Source: Physcomitrium patens
Lineage: Eukaryota > Streptophyta > Bryopsida > Funariales > Funariaceae
Direction: 5' to 3'
Length of the DNA stretch: 64,000 bases
Assembly: GCF_000002425.4 (NCBI RefSeq)
Contig: NC_037273.1
Coordinates: 3,385,538 to 3,449,537 of the forward strand
The position numbers and the translations under genes were made by a program. How positions within the stretch are numbered: position 1 is the stretch's first letter; every line of letters starts with the position of its first letter. The notes under the pieces were generated by a model, which ran no database searches, was not told where the DNA came from, and saw nothing but the letters and a program-made list of their open reading frames with translations. Below, piece after piece: positions 26,324 through 36,975 of the stretch.

Positions 26324-26766
26324 TCAATAAAAGCTCGCACTAGTTGCCTTTCCGCACATCTGCGTACAATTTATAACAAGTTTGGTGTTGGCATCTTTCT
26401 CGTTAACAAAGTCTGGAAGTGCTGCAAATGCGAGCATTGGTACATCGAGAGTTGAAATGAGTTGCGTTTTGTCGTCTCCATCATGTCTAGCTGTTCATCA
26501 AAATTCCCAGGAACATCTGAAGAATCACACCGTTTATGAATGGCATTGCAAATTACATAGAACATCGAGCTGCGTTTACTCCAAAAAACGTAAGAAAAAG
26601 TAGAAATCGCATTTTAGAAAAAACCCAGAGTGGAATCTTCTACAGTGCTCATTCTACATCATCTACTTGCAAGTTTGCGGAGCAGATCGACAGCAACTTG
26701 CGGCCGAGGTTCTGAGAATGTTGAATTCGCATGAGGGATCGCAACTGCACTCATCTCTGTCACCAT
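26324..26766 (-). CDS. Two-exon small gene of unknown function, 88 residues
   Basis: Exon 1 is 26667..26766, starting MVTEMSAVAIPHANSTF; exon 2 is 26324..26490, ending CGKATSASFY and TGA. The donor is A|GTAGAT and the acceptor GAACAG|CT; both borders are in phase 1 and the intron is 176 nt. The joined product reads like real protein: an amphipathic stretch QVAVDLLRKLATRHDGDD, then TQLISTLDVPMLAFAALP and DFVNEKDANTKLVINC. Neither exon alone is a long frame. I do not recognise the family. A second ATG (26754) is also in frame. The opposite strand has competing short frames but no comparable splice-consistent product. Confidence is limited because there is no homology call. Confidence 0.5.
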
Positions 26767-27223
26767 CAATGTTACAGTTAAAAGACCTCATGGGGTCCTC
26801 GATTTACACTAGGTCGTAGTGATTAACTTATTTCGAGTGTGAGCTTCTCTAGAGATCCCTTGTCCATGAGTATACTTGAACTGCACCTTGTTCTATCCAA
26901 TTTCACTACTATTTACTAGCAGATTGTCTGGTTAGAATGGGTCACACCTGAGGGCTTGACTGTTGCAACAGATTACGATAGTGGAGTTTTTTTCGGACCA
27001 GATTATGATAGACAGATTGAAAGTGGATCAGCTTGGTGCAAAGTTTCGTCTATTGGCGGCAAGGAAATAAATATTGGCGCTCGACCCAGCTGCAAAGGGA
27101 CAAGTGAGACAATGTAAGAATACACATGTTGATGGGAGAGATGTATGAGACTGCAAAAGCGTCAAATTGAACTGTTGTTTAAATAAGGTGAAATCCTTTT
27201 ATTAAATACTATGAAATATTATA

Positions 27224-27254
<31 letters not shown>

Positions 27255-27399
27255 ATACATATTCCCAATCTTAGTATTTGAACTATATTATATAATACAG
27301 CTCCCACTACAATAAAAGAATTGGAGCTATTAAACAATAAAATATAAATTTTGAATATCAAAATAACAATAATAATAATAATAATAATAATAACAACAG

Positions 27400-27431
<32 letters not shown>

Positions 27432-27458
27432 TTTATTGTAATTTAAAAGTTTCAGGCG
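26767..27458. other. Intergenic DNA with microsatellites up to the duplicon
   Basis: Contains an (AAAT)n microsatellite near 27223..27256 and an inverted trinucleotide array (listed separately). No gene is seen. Confidence 0.5.
27367..27431. repeat. (AAT)n then (TTA)n inverted trinucleotide array
   Basis: A run of about eight AAT units is followed, after a spacer of about ten bases, by a similar run of ATT/TTA units. The two runs are reverse complements and could form a hairpin with arms of about 25 nt. It ends 28 nt before the left edge of the duplicon. Confidence 0.75.
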
Positions 27459-27615
27459 CCTAAGGATTGTGTTCTCATTTGAATCCGAGATTTGTTACCA
27501 GCGTGTTTTTTTTCACTCGGCTGCTTGGCCAACTGCTTGTTCAAACGAGCTTTTTCATTCATAACGCAACAAATGTTCTAGAACATGGTACTGATGGGGA
27601 GCCTGTGGTGCGCAG

Positions 27616-28137
27616 ATTGGATTACCCAGGTGTTGGTCCAGAGCACAGTTTCCTGAAGGATGTTGGTCGAGCAGAGTACTTCAGCGTGACTGATGATGAA
27701 GCCCTGGAAGGTAAGAAGAACACTGCAGTAGAATTTCACTTCAAATTCGTCATCTCGTTGTTTTGAGCTTTCTCATGCTTCTAGGTAAGGTCAATTGCAG
27801 CAGTTCCTGATTACATATCATTAGTCTCAAAAGTTTAGAGGTTCCGCGGCATTCATCATGGAGACACTGTATGGGTTATAAACACTTCCAAGTTTGTGTT
27901 CTCTCATCAGCTACCTTGCTAACGGTACTGTCGCTCTTTTTTGTTGCCAATGCAGCATTCCAGAGGTTGTCCAAGCTGGAGGGTATCATTCCGGCACTGG
28001 AGACATCTCATGCCCTAGCTTTCTTGGAAAAACTTTGCCCTACACTTGAAGACGGTACCCGAGTGGTCCTCAATTGCAGTGGTCGTGGTGACAAGGATGT
28101 CAACAGCGTCATTGGTTACTTGAAAGGAAAGTACTGA
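27616..28137 (+). pseudogene. Tryptophan synthase beta fragment (last two exons only)
   Basis: Contains only exon 4 (27616..27710, [17 protein letters not shown]..) and exon 5 (27956..28137, [10 protein letters not shown].. ending YLKGKY) with the intron between them, copied with the duplicon. Exons 1 to 3 are missing, including the transit peptide, the PLP lysine and the glycine loop, so no enzyme can be made from it. The sequence has no damage relative to the intact gene at 54031..56280. Confidence 0.93.
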
Positions 28138-29056
28138 ATCTCAGTATGAAGATTGTGGGGAATGTCTCACTTCAATTATTGTCATTCCACGTTTTTTTGC
28201 AATGAGTTTTTCCAGCCTCTTTAAGAATTGGTAAGGCAGAGAAGATGTCTCGTCTTTGCGGGCCATTGTTGTAATCGAGAGCAGTGCATTATCTGCGCTG
28301 AACAGATATCAGTCTGGAGGTATTTAGGTTTAATACACAGAACATGGAGTTCTTTTATATCCTTTTTCTGCCTTAAGGAGCATTCACTTGAAGAATGTTG
28401 TTGCTGCAGTGGTTCACAATGCCTTACAAAGATATTGAAGCTGCCCCCCTTATCCACGTAGTTGTGCATGTGTTGCTGGCTACATGCGCCAGTTCACAAT
28501 TGACTACAACCTCCTTTTCCAGAGAAACAGAGCTAAGAGCTATGGAAGCACATACGAGTGGTTTCTTAACATGGAATATATATACATATATATATGTGTG
28601 TGTGTGTGTGTAATGTGTGTGTGTGTCCTTCAAAAGGTTCATTATATATAAATAGAGACGTTACTGGGGTTGATACAAGTCATTAATGGCATCCTAAACA
28701 ATATAATTCTAGACATTACCAACTTTAATGCATAACAATCTTAGTTGTCACCACAAGATTTCAATGTAAATTGTTTCAATGTACAAGTGTTTTGGCAATA
28801 CACAAAAATGGTGATCAGCACTATATGTAATTACCCATTGCTGGAATTATTTATAATATTGCTCACACTGATTTGGCAAGGTAGCGGAACAATTTGTGTT
28901 TTATCATCATGTATTCTTGCATTGTTTCTAATTTTCTTGTCGATAATACAAAATGTAGCCCACAGTAACTGCTGGTAAATAACGATTTTACATTTTTCCT
29001 TCCTTGAACTATTCGCCCAGCAAGTGAGTCATCGCTAGTTTCGCAACACACAGCAA
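28138..29056. other. Intergenic part of duplicon copy A
   Basis: Spacer between the tryptophan synthase stop and the HAD stop (tail to tail), with (TA)n/(TG)n microsatellites near 28580..28626. No gene is seen; the short open frames here are not supported. Confidence 0.6.
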
Positions 29057-29996
29057 TTAATGAAGCGAAAGGTTCCGCACCGACTCTTCCAACACCAACG
29101 CCTCCGCCGTGGAAGAGAAATGCGGCCGTGGCTCCAAGTTCCCCGACGCGATCCTATGCGTCGATGCATCTGTGACCTCTTTTATCTTCTCCAAAACGCT
29201 TCGATACAAATTCCAATGCATACACCCTGCAGCGATAGCCGGCATCCCAATCGGATGCATTCTCACAAACTCTCGCACATCCGCCGCATTTCGCAGATGC
29301 GTCAAATACCCCACCAATCCCTCTGCCAAGAAATTATCCTGCTCATTGTAGGTGTACGGTTTCAAGAAAATTGCCGTGTGAGGAGGATTGAGTAGCGCTT
29401 TATAGGGAGTGTCATCAATAAGGAGAGTGTTGGTCTCATTAAATTCGCCGTCAGGGAATCTCGACCAAACTTTCGCGAGCTCCTTCAGAAACAGCGGCTG
29501 GCGTCTGTTCGTAGGATTCTTAAACCCCGTGGCGGTGCAATCGCCTTGATGCATGACGAACATTACCTTGTGCTGCAAACCCTCACCGATGTAGTCAAGG
29601 ATCTTGCGCACGTTGGCCTCCATCCTGGAAGACCACACGCCGACGTGGAAATTCTCGAAGCAAAAATCGATGAAGGCGATGCAGAACGGCCGCTTGAATA
29701 CATAGTTCATCCCCACCAATGCTCCGGTCTAACTTCTTGTGGCAGGCCACCAAGATACCGTTCAAGTCGAGGATCAAGAGCTTCTTCCTCGCCGGCGTGC
29801 CGAGCCTCCACGCTTGCGCCAATGAAGCCCGGTTCTCCTCCAATGCACTGCTAGAAGCATAGTTTCCATTCGCAGTATCCAAAGGTTGCAATTCTTCCTC
29901 TGCTTTAGCAACTGTTTCGCAAGACCCGGAGCTTTCCTCACCACGTCCACGAAGGACATCTCTTACAGCGGCAGCGCTGGCCTCGCTATTCTCCAT
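29057..29996 (-). pseudogene. FCP1/NIF-type HAD phosphatase-like gene, copy A, with a frame break
   Basis: From ATG at 29996 (MENSEASAAAV) the frame runs through a polar N terminus to KKLLILDLNGILVACHKKLDRSI, then the continuing family sequence (VGMNYVFKRPFCIAF) is found one base out of frame, with the break near 29716..29723. The second part has FHVGVWSSR (motif II), NETNTLLIDDTPYKALLNPP (motif IV) and ends at 29057. The order matches plant HAD proteins of the FCP1/NIF group, thought to be phosphatases. Motif I here is DLNG, with Asn in place of the second Asp. Copy B carries the same break. An intron cannot rescue it, because the conserved blocks are nearly adjacent. It may be a real frameshift or a sequence error. 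Confidence 0.75.
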
Positions 29997-30139
29997 GTCA
30001 TTAGCGACACCATCTGGAGGTTCAGCAGCGAAAGGAGAGATGACGATTACAAAAGTTTCTAGGGTTTGAAGATTGAAGGAACAACACAGGAATGCAATCC
30101 ATGGCGCAATGGGGCGAAGGAGAGTTACGCACCTTGAAG

Positions 30140-30194
30140 AGCAGGAGGAGGAGGCTTCATGGTTGGGCCTTCTGAGCAGGGGGGTGTGTTGGAC
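30140..30194. repeat. 55-bp block later repeated at the duplicon edge (source)
   Basis: The stretch beginning AGCAGGAGGAGGAGGCTTC and ending GTGTGTTGGAC lies inside the duplicon, just upstream of the HAD gene. The same stretch occurs again at 30257..30311. Confidence 0.9.
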
Positions 30195-30256
30195 GTTGCG
30201 ATTCCAGGGCAGGGTGACTTCAATGTGAACCCCTCTTTTTACCACGACCGTGCCCT

Positions 30257-30311
30257 AGCAGGAGGAGGAGGCTTCATGGTTGGGCCTTCTGAGCAGGGGG
30301 GTGTGTTGGAC
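30257..30311. repeat. 55-bp re-copied block at the right junction of duplicon copy A
   Basis: Starts directly after the last base shared with copy B (30256). It repeats 30140..30194 in the same orientation, 117 nt downstream, and then joins unrelated sequence leading into a MULE relic. Copy B has no such block after 58399. Confidence 0.9.
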
Positions 30312-30346
30312 AAACTGAAACAAAGATGGGTTGCTTCAGGTTGTTG

Positions 30347-31335
30347 AGTTTGCTGCTCGTTTGTAGACATGCTCGACTTTTTTAAAATCCTTTCGCCTCA
30401 AACGCAAGGAGCTTGCAGAATTTGCTGAACCATTTGTGCGGAACATACAAGATCTGCTACCATTGAATGTCGCAAACCATGCCCTGACCAAGCTTGGGGC
30501 AAAAGCAACATACATGGCTTCTTGGAAGAGTTGTGAGTTGAGCCAAAAGCATTTGGTAAAGGACTCTACCTTGGGTTTCAAAAGCTTGTGCCATTACTTA
30601 TGAGATTGGCTGCAACAAATCCTAGTAGCATGACTACATTTGACAAAGAATAATTGGCAATAGTGTGTCGAACCTCAATGATCTAGATGGAGAAGGTTAC
30701 CTTATTCATATTGCTTCAAAGATTGTTTCTATTGAAAATAATGAAAATTGGACATGGTATTTTTACTATCTAGTAAGTATCTTAAACTTTGCAAGCCTCA
30801 CATTTATTTATCAGAGATTGCAAGGTGTGTAAATTTTTGATGTTCAATCTCACATTTGATTTTGCATTTAATTTTGCATTGACAACAGTGATATGTCTAA
30901 GGAGTTCAGAATGGGAATGATGCAAATATTTTGTTTAAAAATCATTGTACTTGCATTTGGCACATCAAAAAGAACATAAAATGGCACTACAAAACAAAGT
31001 TGAATTGTAATATCTAGACAAAGGCATTGATCCTAGATACCTATGTAACTGCAATGGTAGATATCTACGAGATATATGTTGCTACATTTGAAAACCTTGT
31101 TGTTATTCCAAGTCAAAACTAGATTGTTAGTTTTGATAGGTCTCCACCATTTGGAGTCGTTATTTCAAACATGTCAAAGGCAACAAACTCTTGGATCCTT
31201 GATAAATGCCACATGGAACCTTTTGATGTCATTCTTTAGATTATTCAAAAAATTGAAGGCCTTTTCTACAATCAACATACCAATTATGTAGCCATCCCAA
31301 TACACATTTTTTCTAAAATCACCTCAAATACATAG
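30347..31335 (+). mobile_element. Degenerate Mutator-like element (MULE) transposase, copy 1
   Basis: Translated pieces follow the order of a MULE transposase: an N-terminal segment (ALTKLGAKATYMASWKSCEL, then FQKLVPLLMRLAATNPSS); a DDE-region piece GYLIHIASKIVSIENNENWTW; a WHIKKNIKWHYKTKLN piece; and near the end SKATNSWILDKCHMEPFDVI, comparable to the NSWI..R..P block before the SWIM region. Frames are broken by stops and frameshifts, and the C terminus is missing. It aligns along its length with 58923..60520. I did not find terminal inverted repeats. Confidence 0.65.
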
Positions 31336-31815
31336 TATCTACAAGCTGCTCTGAACGAAGTTTTGCCGTCGCTCACAACTCCAGAGCGCTATTGAACAAA
31401 AACATACTTCACCAGTTCAGCCACCTGAATTTAGCATCTTTAGGTCGTGTGCACATTTTGCACACAAACAATGCTTCACTTGCATGAAGGAAAAAAAAAA
31501 GAATAAAACTTTGTTGAAGTGGCTCTTCTCGTGTTCTGATAGTTGGATCAGAACCAAGTCATTCAAAACCTGAAAAATTACCCAGCGATACATCAAATAT
31601 AGCATATCTGAAGATATTTCTTGTGTAGAAAATGTCCCGCGTCCACTTGGCCACACATCTTTGTGGTCATAAAAATAGGGCAGAGGGAGCTTCGCCTAGT
31701 AAAAGATGAGTGTGCCTGCACCCCGGATAATAGGATACCTCCTAGTTCTATGAATTAAACTGATTTGTTGTCCTACTAGAACATTTAAGTTCAACCAGAG
31801 TAAAACTTTGGATTA
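31336..31815. other. Spacer between MULE copy 1 and the copia 5' LTR
   Basis: Mixed-composition DNA. A minus-strand frame at 31417..31656 (about 79 codons, with CAKCAH near its end) has some coding character but no recognised family. No other feature is seen. Confidence 0.35.
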
Positions 31816-32082
31816 TGTTGAGATCATTAAATGTAGCCGACGCTCTCTATAATATTTACTATAGACTACAGTAATTACTGTAGCTACAGTATTTAGAGTC
31901 TAATAGAGAAGTATTGTTCATCCTCTTATCTTCGAGGATGTACGAGACACAACTAGATCAATAGATTTTTGTGTGTGTGAAGCTCTCTCTCCTTAGAAAC
32001 CCTCTTGTGTGTATGACTTACTACTACTCTTGTGTATGTATGACTAACTATTACTCTTGTGTCTTTCTAAACATTCTCAACA
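31816..32082 (+). repeat. Copia 5' LTR (267 bp)
   Basis: TGTTG..CAACA inverted ends. It carries an 18-bp insertion (around AGTAATTACTGTAGC) that is absent from the 3' LTR, and fewer copies of the GTATGACTTACTACTACTC tandem unit. Confidence 0.92.
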
Positions 32083-32334
32083 CGTTATCAGCACGATTCT
32101 CTTCTACACACTATCACAATTATTTTTTGCTCTAGTCTTTGACTCTTCAAACCTGTTGCTACCCTTGATTAGTGTCTAGGTCATGGTCCTGTTCTTCTTG
32201 CTGGCCCTTCACACATTAGCTGCTCCACTCTCTACCTTGCTTGCTCTGAATACTTGATCCAACTCAACTCCACCCTCTGCTTGTTCCTTGCTCCCTGCTG
32301 CGCCCCGAACTGTCGCCAAACTGCCGCCAAACAG

Positions 32335-32530
32335 ATGCCGAATCCGTCGCTGCCACCCTGTCGTCGCTGCCACCGCCGCCCCCGTCGCCGTTGTCCGCTA
32401 CTGTCCATCGTTGCCACCCACCATTGCCCGCCGTTGCCAGCTGCTGCTGTTTGTCGTTGCCCGCCGCCGCCCGCCGCTACCTGCCGCTGCCACCTTGCCG
32501 CCCTACCACTACCTGCTGCCGCCATTTTAT
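32335..32530 (+). repeat. GC-rich CCGCTGCCA/CCGTTGCC simple-sequence block in the copia leader
   Basis: Degenerate repeats of CCGCCGCC, CCGTTGCC and GCTGCCACC form a GC-rich island between the primer-binding site and the gag start, in sharp contrast to the AT-rich rest of the element. Confidence 0.75.
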
Positions 32531-35500
32531 TGCTATTTTGCTGCCTTAATCTACAACTCTTTTTTCTTAAAAAAAATAAAAAAAAATTATATATTTTATT
32601 TTTTTCATGTTCAAGTTTATCATTTTATTTGACTTTATATTTTAAGGTACGTTTTACTCAACTTTTCTACTTGATCTTATATTTTCTTTACAGATTTATT
32701 TATAATGAGTGCTTCAACATCTTCAACTGCTTCTACTATGGTTCCTACTATTACCAGTGCATCCCAACATTTTCAAGCTCTTTTATTTCCACCATTGACT
32801 GTGGATGGAAACAATTATCTATTATGGATAAAAATGCCAAAAGCAAATTTATTTGCAGAACAATTCTCGGATGCCATTATGTTTGAAGAATCTCCTACAA
32901 CAAGTATTTCTATATCTCCTGCTATTCATTGGAAAGCACTTCTTCTCCTTCGTCGTCATCTTGTACCCGCATTACAACATCAATATTTGGAAATAGAAGA
33001 CCTTGTAGAACTTTGGAAGAATCTTAAATCTAGGTTTGATCATCAAAAGACCATTTTTCTTCCACGTGCACATCACAATTGGACACATTTACATGTCTTG
33101 GATTTTCCAAATTTAAATGCTTTCAATAGTAAAATGTATTGTATTGTCTTACAATTACGATTATGTGGACAAAGCATTTCTGAAGAAGAAATGATTGAGA
33201 AAACTCTCTCTACATTTCCTCTTGCATCTGTTGTGTTTACACAACAATACATGAACATGAAATTTCAGAGTCATTCTGATCTCATGTCCTATCTACTTCT
33301 TGCGAAGAAGCAAAATGAGCTATTCTTGCACAATGCGGAAGCTCGTCCTATTGGAACTACGATTCCTGAATCTCATGCACTTAATATTTCAAAGTCTAAG
33401 AAGAAATTATATAAACATGGAAAATGTGCTCATAAGTATCAGGGTAGTCATAGTCAAGACCATTTCTATCCATATGGAAAGAATAAATATTCTACTATTA
33501 ATTATAGTAAAAAACAAAAATCAGAGATGCATTCTTGCCATAAGTGTGGAATGATTGGATATTTAGCACATGCATGCCGTATTTTAAAATATTTTATTAA
33601 AATGTTCCAAGAAAATAAGAAATTACGAGCTGAGGCTCGTGAAGTTCATACCATAGATGCGTCCATGGATTCAATTGGTGTTGATGATTTAGAGGCTTAT
33701 ATGACTGATAGAACCTCTAATGATGAATCAAATGATGCGCTCATTGATTCTGCAACAACACATACTATCTTGCAAGATAGACGATTTTTTATTGAAAAAT
33801 CTTCAACTTGGCAAACTAAAAATTTGATGACCATGGCTAGAACAAATGCATTTTGTTTCCAAGAGGGCAGAGAGATGGTAAAATTACTTACAGATTCCAT
33901 CATAAAATGTAAACATGCGATGTTTACACCCTTAGCACCTCGAAGTTTGATCAGCTATCGAGATGTGCGTATTAATGGTTATCACCTCTCGACCGCCACT
34001 TTAAATAGAAAAGAAGTTTTGGTTCTTACGAAGAAGCATAAAGTTGTTGAAAAAGCTTTTGCTACAGAAAATGGTTTATACCGAATTGTGATTCGGCCTC
34101 CCATTACATTTAATTTTGCATCATCTATCTTAGAGAGTTGTGTTTCTCTTTGGCATGGACGATTGGAACATCCACGATCCACATTATTTAGAAAGATCAT
34201 TCCATGTATAACTGGACACAATTTAAAGCCTATAGATATAGACTTTATGGAATTATGTCGTGCATGCATGCGAGGTAAAATGATTACTCAACCTTCAATT
34301 TGAAAACTTCCACAAGAATTACCACCAATGCTTGAAAGTTTACATGATGATATTTGTGGTCCTATTAATCCAATATCAGAACCATTTCGTTATTTTTTGG
34401 TCCTTGTTGATGCATCAGGTAAACAATCACATGTTTCATTATTATCAACTTGAAACATGGTGTTTGCTAATCTTATATCTATACTTATTTGCTTTCGGGC
34501 ACATTTTCCTGATTATCCTATAAAAACATTGCGTATGGATAATGCAAAAGAATTTGCATCAAAATCTTTTGAAGACTATTGTACTGCAACAGGAATCGAG
34601 TTGACATATTGTGTTCCATATGAACATGCTCAAAATAGACTTGCAGAGTCATTTATAAAGCGTATACAACTCATTACACAACCACTCCTCCTTCACGCAA
34701 ATCTACCTACATCTATGTGAGATCATGCAGTTTTACATGCTGCAGCATTAATATGCCTCCGCCCTTCTTTTCTTCAAATTGTTTCACCACATGAGCTCAT
34801 TTTGGATCGTGTTCCAAATGTATCTCACTTACGAGTATTTGGTTGCCGTGCTTGGATTCCAGTACTAGAACCTCAACGGCGTACCATTGGAGCTCATCGA
34901 TAAGAAGGCATATATGTTGGTTTTGATTCACTAAGCATTATTTGTGTTGTTGATCCATCAACTGGCACATTATTACGTGCACGTTTACAAAATTGCCGTT
35001 TTGAAGAAACTGTATTCTCATCTCTTCAAAGAGGAGTATCCAATCAACAAAGAAATAAAATACTCATATTTGAAGCACCAAAAACGTTTACAATGAATCC
35101 CGATCCTATGACATCTTTGGCAGAAACTGAAGTTGCTAAGATTTTGCATTTAAAACGGATCGCGGATGAAACACCTGATGGCTTCAATGATGCACCTAGA
35201 ATTACAAGTGTTCCTATTAATGAGGCTTAGAATGCACCTGCTCAGATTGCAGTGCCATTGACTACAATACCTCAAGTTATAACAACAACAACTAAAAAAA
35301 CTCGTGGACCAAATAAGCAACCACATAAGAAGAAAGCTATAAAATTAACTAATCCTGGTATTATTTCTCAAGAAATTGCCACTCATCTTACAAAACTACC
35401 AATTCATGATGATATATCTATGTATAATATATCTTCAATTCCTATGAAAAATAATCTTGGAATTAGAAGGAATAAGAACAAGTTGAGTAAAGAATTATCT

Positions 35501-36206
35501 ATTCTGTATTGTGCTACAGATGGTATTTGGGACAGACCATCTATTACGGTAGATGAATCATTTGCATATATGATTATAGAAGCCTTTTCTTGCGAAAAAG
35601 ACGATCCTGAACCTCAAACCATCAAAGAGGCGATGCGTCGCTCTGATTGGTCAAAATGGAAAACTGATATTGAGGAAGAGTATGCTTCTTTGCGTAAGAG
35701 GAAATTCTTTGGTCCAATTATAGACACTTTTACATCTCGCCCTGTGGGATATAAAATGGTATTAATATGCAAGCAAGATGCTCAAGGCCAAATAATCCGC
35801 TATAAAGCTCGTCTTGTTGCTCAAGGATTTACTCAACGATTTGGCATTGATTATGAATCCACATATTCTCCAGTCATGGATTCAATTACATTTTGATATA
35901 TTATTGGAATGACAGTTCATACCACCCTTGAGATACATCTGATGGATGTAGTTACTGCATATCTATATGGTTCTCTTGATGCAAATATTTATATGAAAGT
36001 TCCACCTGGCTTAGAAATAAGAATTCCAAATCAACCCGCTTTAAGAAAATATCGTGGTATTAAATTATGTAAGGCCTTGTATGGTTTAAAACAATCCGAA
36101 CGAATGTGGTTACAACGTCTTCGATATTATTTAATTAAAAATAATTTTATAAGTAATCCATTAATTCCTTGTTTGTTTATCAAACGAGATAAAACTAGTT
36201 TTGTGA

Positions 36207-36211
36207 TCATC
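36207..36211. repeat. Target site duplication TCATC (left copy)
   Basis: TCATC here equals 42585..42589, directly flanking the two ends of the chromovirus. A 5-bp duplication is standard for Ty3/gypsy integrases. Confidence 0.95.
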
Positions 36212-36763
36212 TGTCACGGCCATAATCATGTAAGCTAATAATTACATATAGAAATAGGTAGAAGTAAGTAAAAGTAGATAAAAGTAAGTTAATTGTATAA
36301 TATTTAATATAGAAGCTTCTTAGAAACTTCCTAGATGCTGCTTTGACTTCATAGGTGTCTTTAATTGACTTTTTGGATTAGAAACGTGGTCAACAAGTTG
36401 GCCATATGCCACACATGTTGTTAGCTTGAAGATCAAGCTAACTATGTGGCCCACACGTAGAAAAACTTGCCTTGTAAGTCAAGGCATGTGTCCTACAAAG
36501 TCAACACATATTGGAGGTCCTATAGAACGTCGCCACGTAGCCCCTAGTTAGATAGTATATATAGAGACAAGAGTGAAGGCTTCTTCACTCTTGTCAACTC
36601 CTTTCTTGCTTCTAGTCCAGGTTCAAGAGTCTTTAGTTTCTTGTCTTGTGGCAATAGCCATTCCAGTTTCCTTTTAATATACCTACTTGTTTATATTTTG
36701 ACTTATTATATCGAGATAGCCTTTTGGTGTATATTTTTCCTCATCGAGTCTTTGTCCTTGACA
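36212..36763 (+). repeat. Chromovirus 5' LTR (552 bp)
   Basis: TGTCACGG..CTTGACA. A TATATATAGAG block near 36556 is the likely TATA region of the promoter, followed by a short hairpin-like AGAGTGAAGGCTTCTTCACTCT. Confidence 0.95.
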
Positions 36764-36975
36764 GATTGACAAGAGTACACTTACAATATCAGAGCTTTGT
36801 TTTTTCTTGAGTAAGAGTGGATTACCCCTTTCTCTTGACAAGACATAAGCGTATTAGAAGTTTGCGGATTACCCACTTCTAAACTGATATTGTTCTTAGT
36901 ATCTTCTTTGTTATCAAGTCTTTCTTTTCTTTTGTCTTGAGCAATATCAAACAAATTTTTCTTCTTAGTGTCATT

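Larger units (their letters stand above)
27459..30256. repeat. Duplicon copy A (2798 bp), matching 55602..58399
   Basis: Every position compared is identical to the second copy at a constant offset of 28143, with no indel, even across the TA and TG microsatellites near 28580..28626. It starts inside what is intron 3 of tryptophan synthase beta in the other copy and ends upstream of the HAD gene. Both copies have the same orientation. Because copy B is continuous with the full tryptophan synthase gene, copy A is the derived one. Confidence 0.95.

Noticed and set aside
26046-26327. Minus-strand frame of 93 codons as the last exon of the small gene at 26324
   Set aside because: Joining would need a 39-nt intron, shorter than usual plant introns; a stop in the current exon makes a simpler model.
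27467-27766. Plus-strand frame of 99 codons (and its twin at 55610) as an independent gene
   Set aside because: It is intron 3 end plus exon 4 of tryptophan synthase beta read through both splice sites.
29700-29790. An intron to explain the HAD frame break
   Set aside because: The conserved blocks on the two sides are only about 20 nt apart, leaving no space for a plant intron.
27459-30256. Duplicon as a Pack-MULE (gene fragment captured by a Mutator element)
   Set aside because: No terminal inverted repeats or 9-bp target duplication seen around it, and the source copy also lies next to a MULE relic.
31417-31656. Minus-strand frame of 79 codons with CAKCAH motif
   Set aside because: Some coding character but a single pair of cysteines, a T-rich stretch (FFFFSFM) and no neighbouring exons; insufficient to call a gene.
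32254-32886. Open frames with Pro/Cys/Arg repeats in the copia leader
   Set aside because: Arise from the CCG/TGC simple repeat upstream of gag; open in several frames at once.
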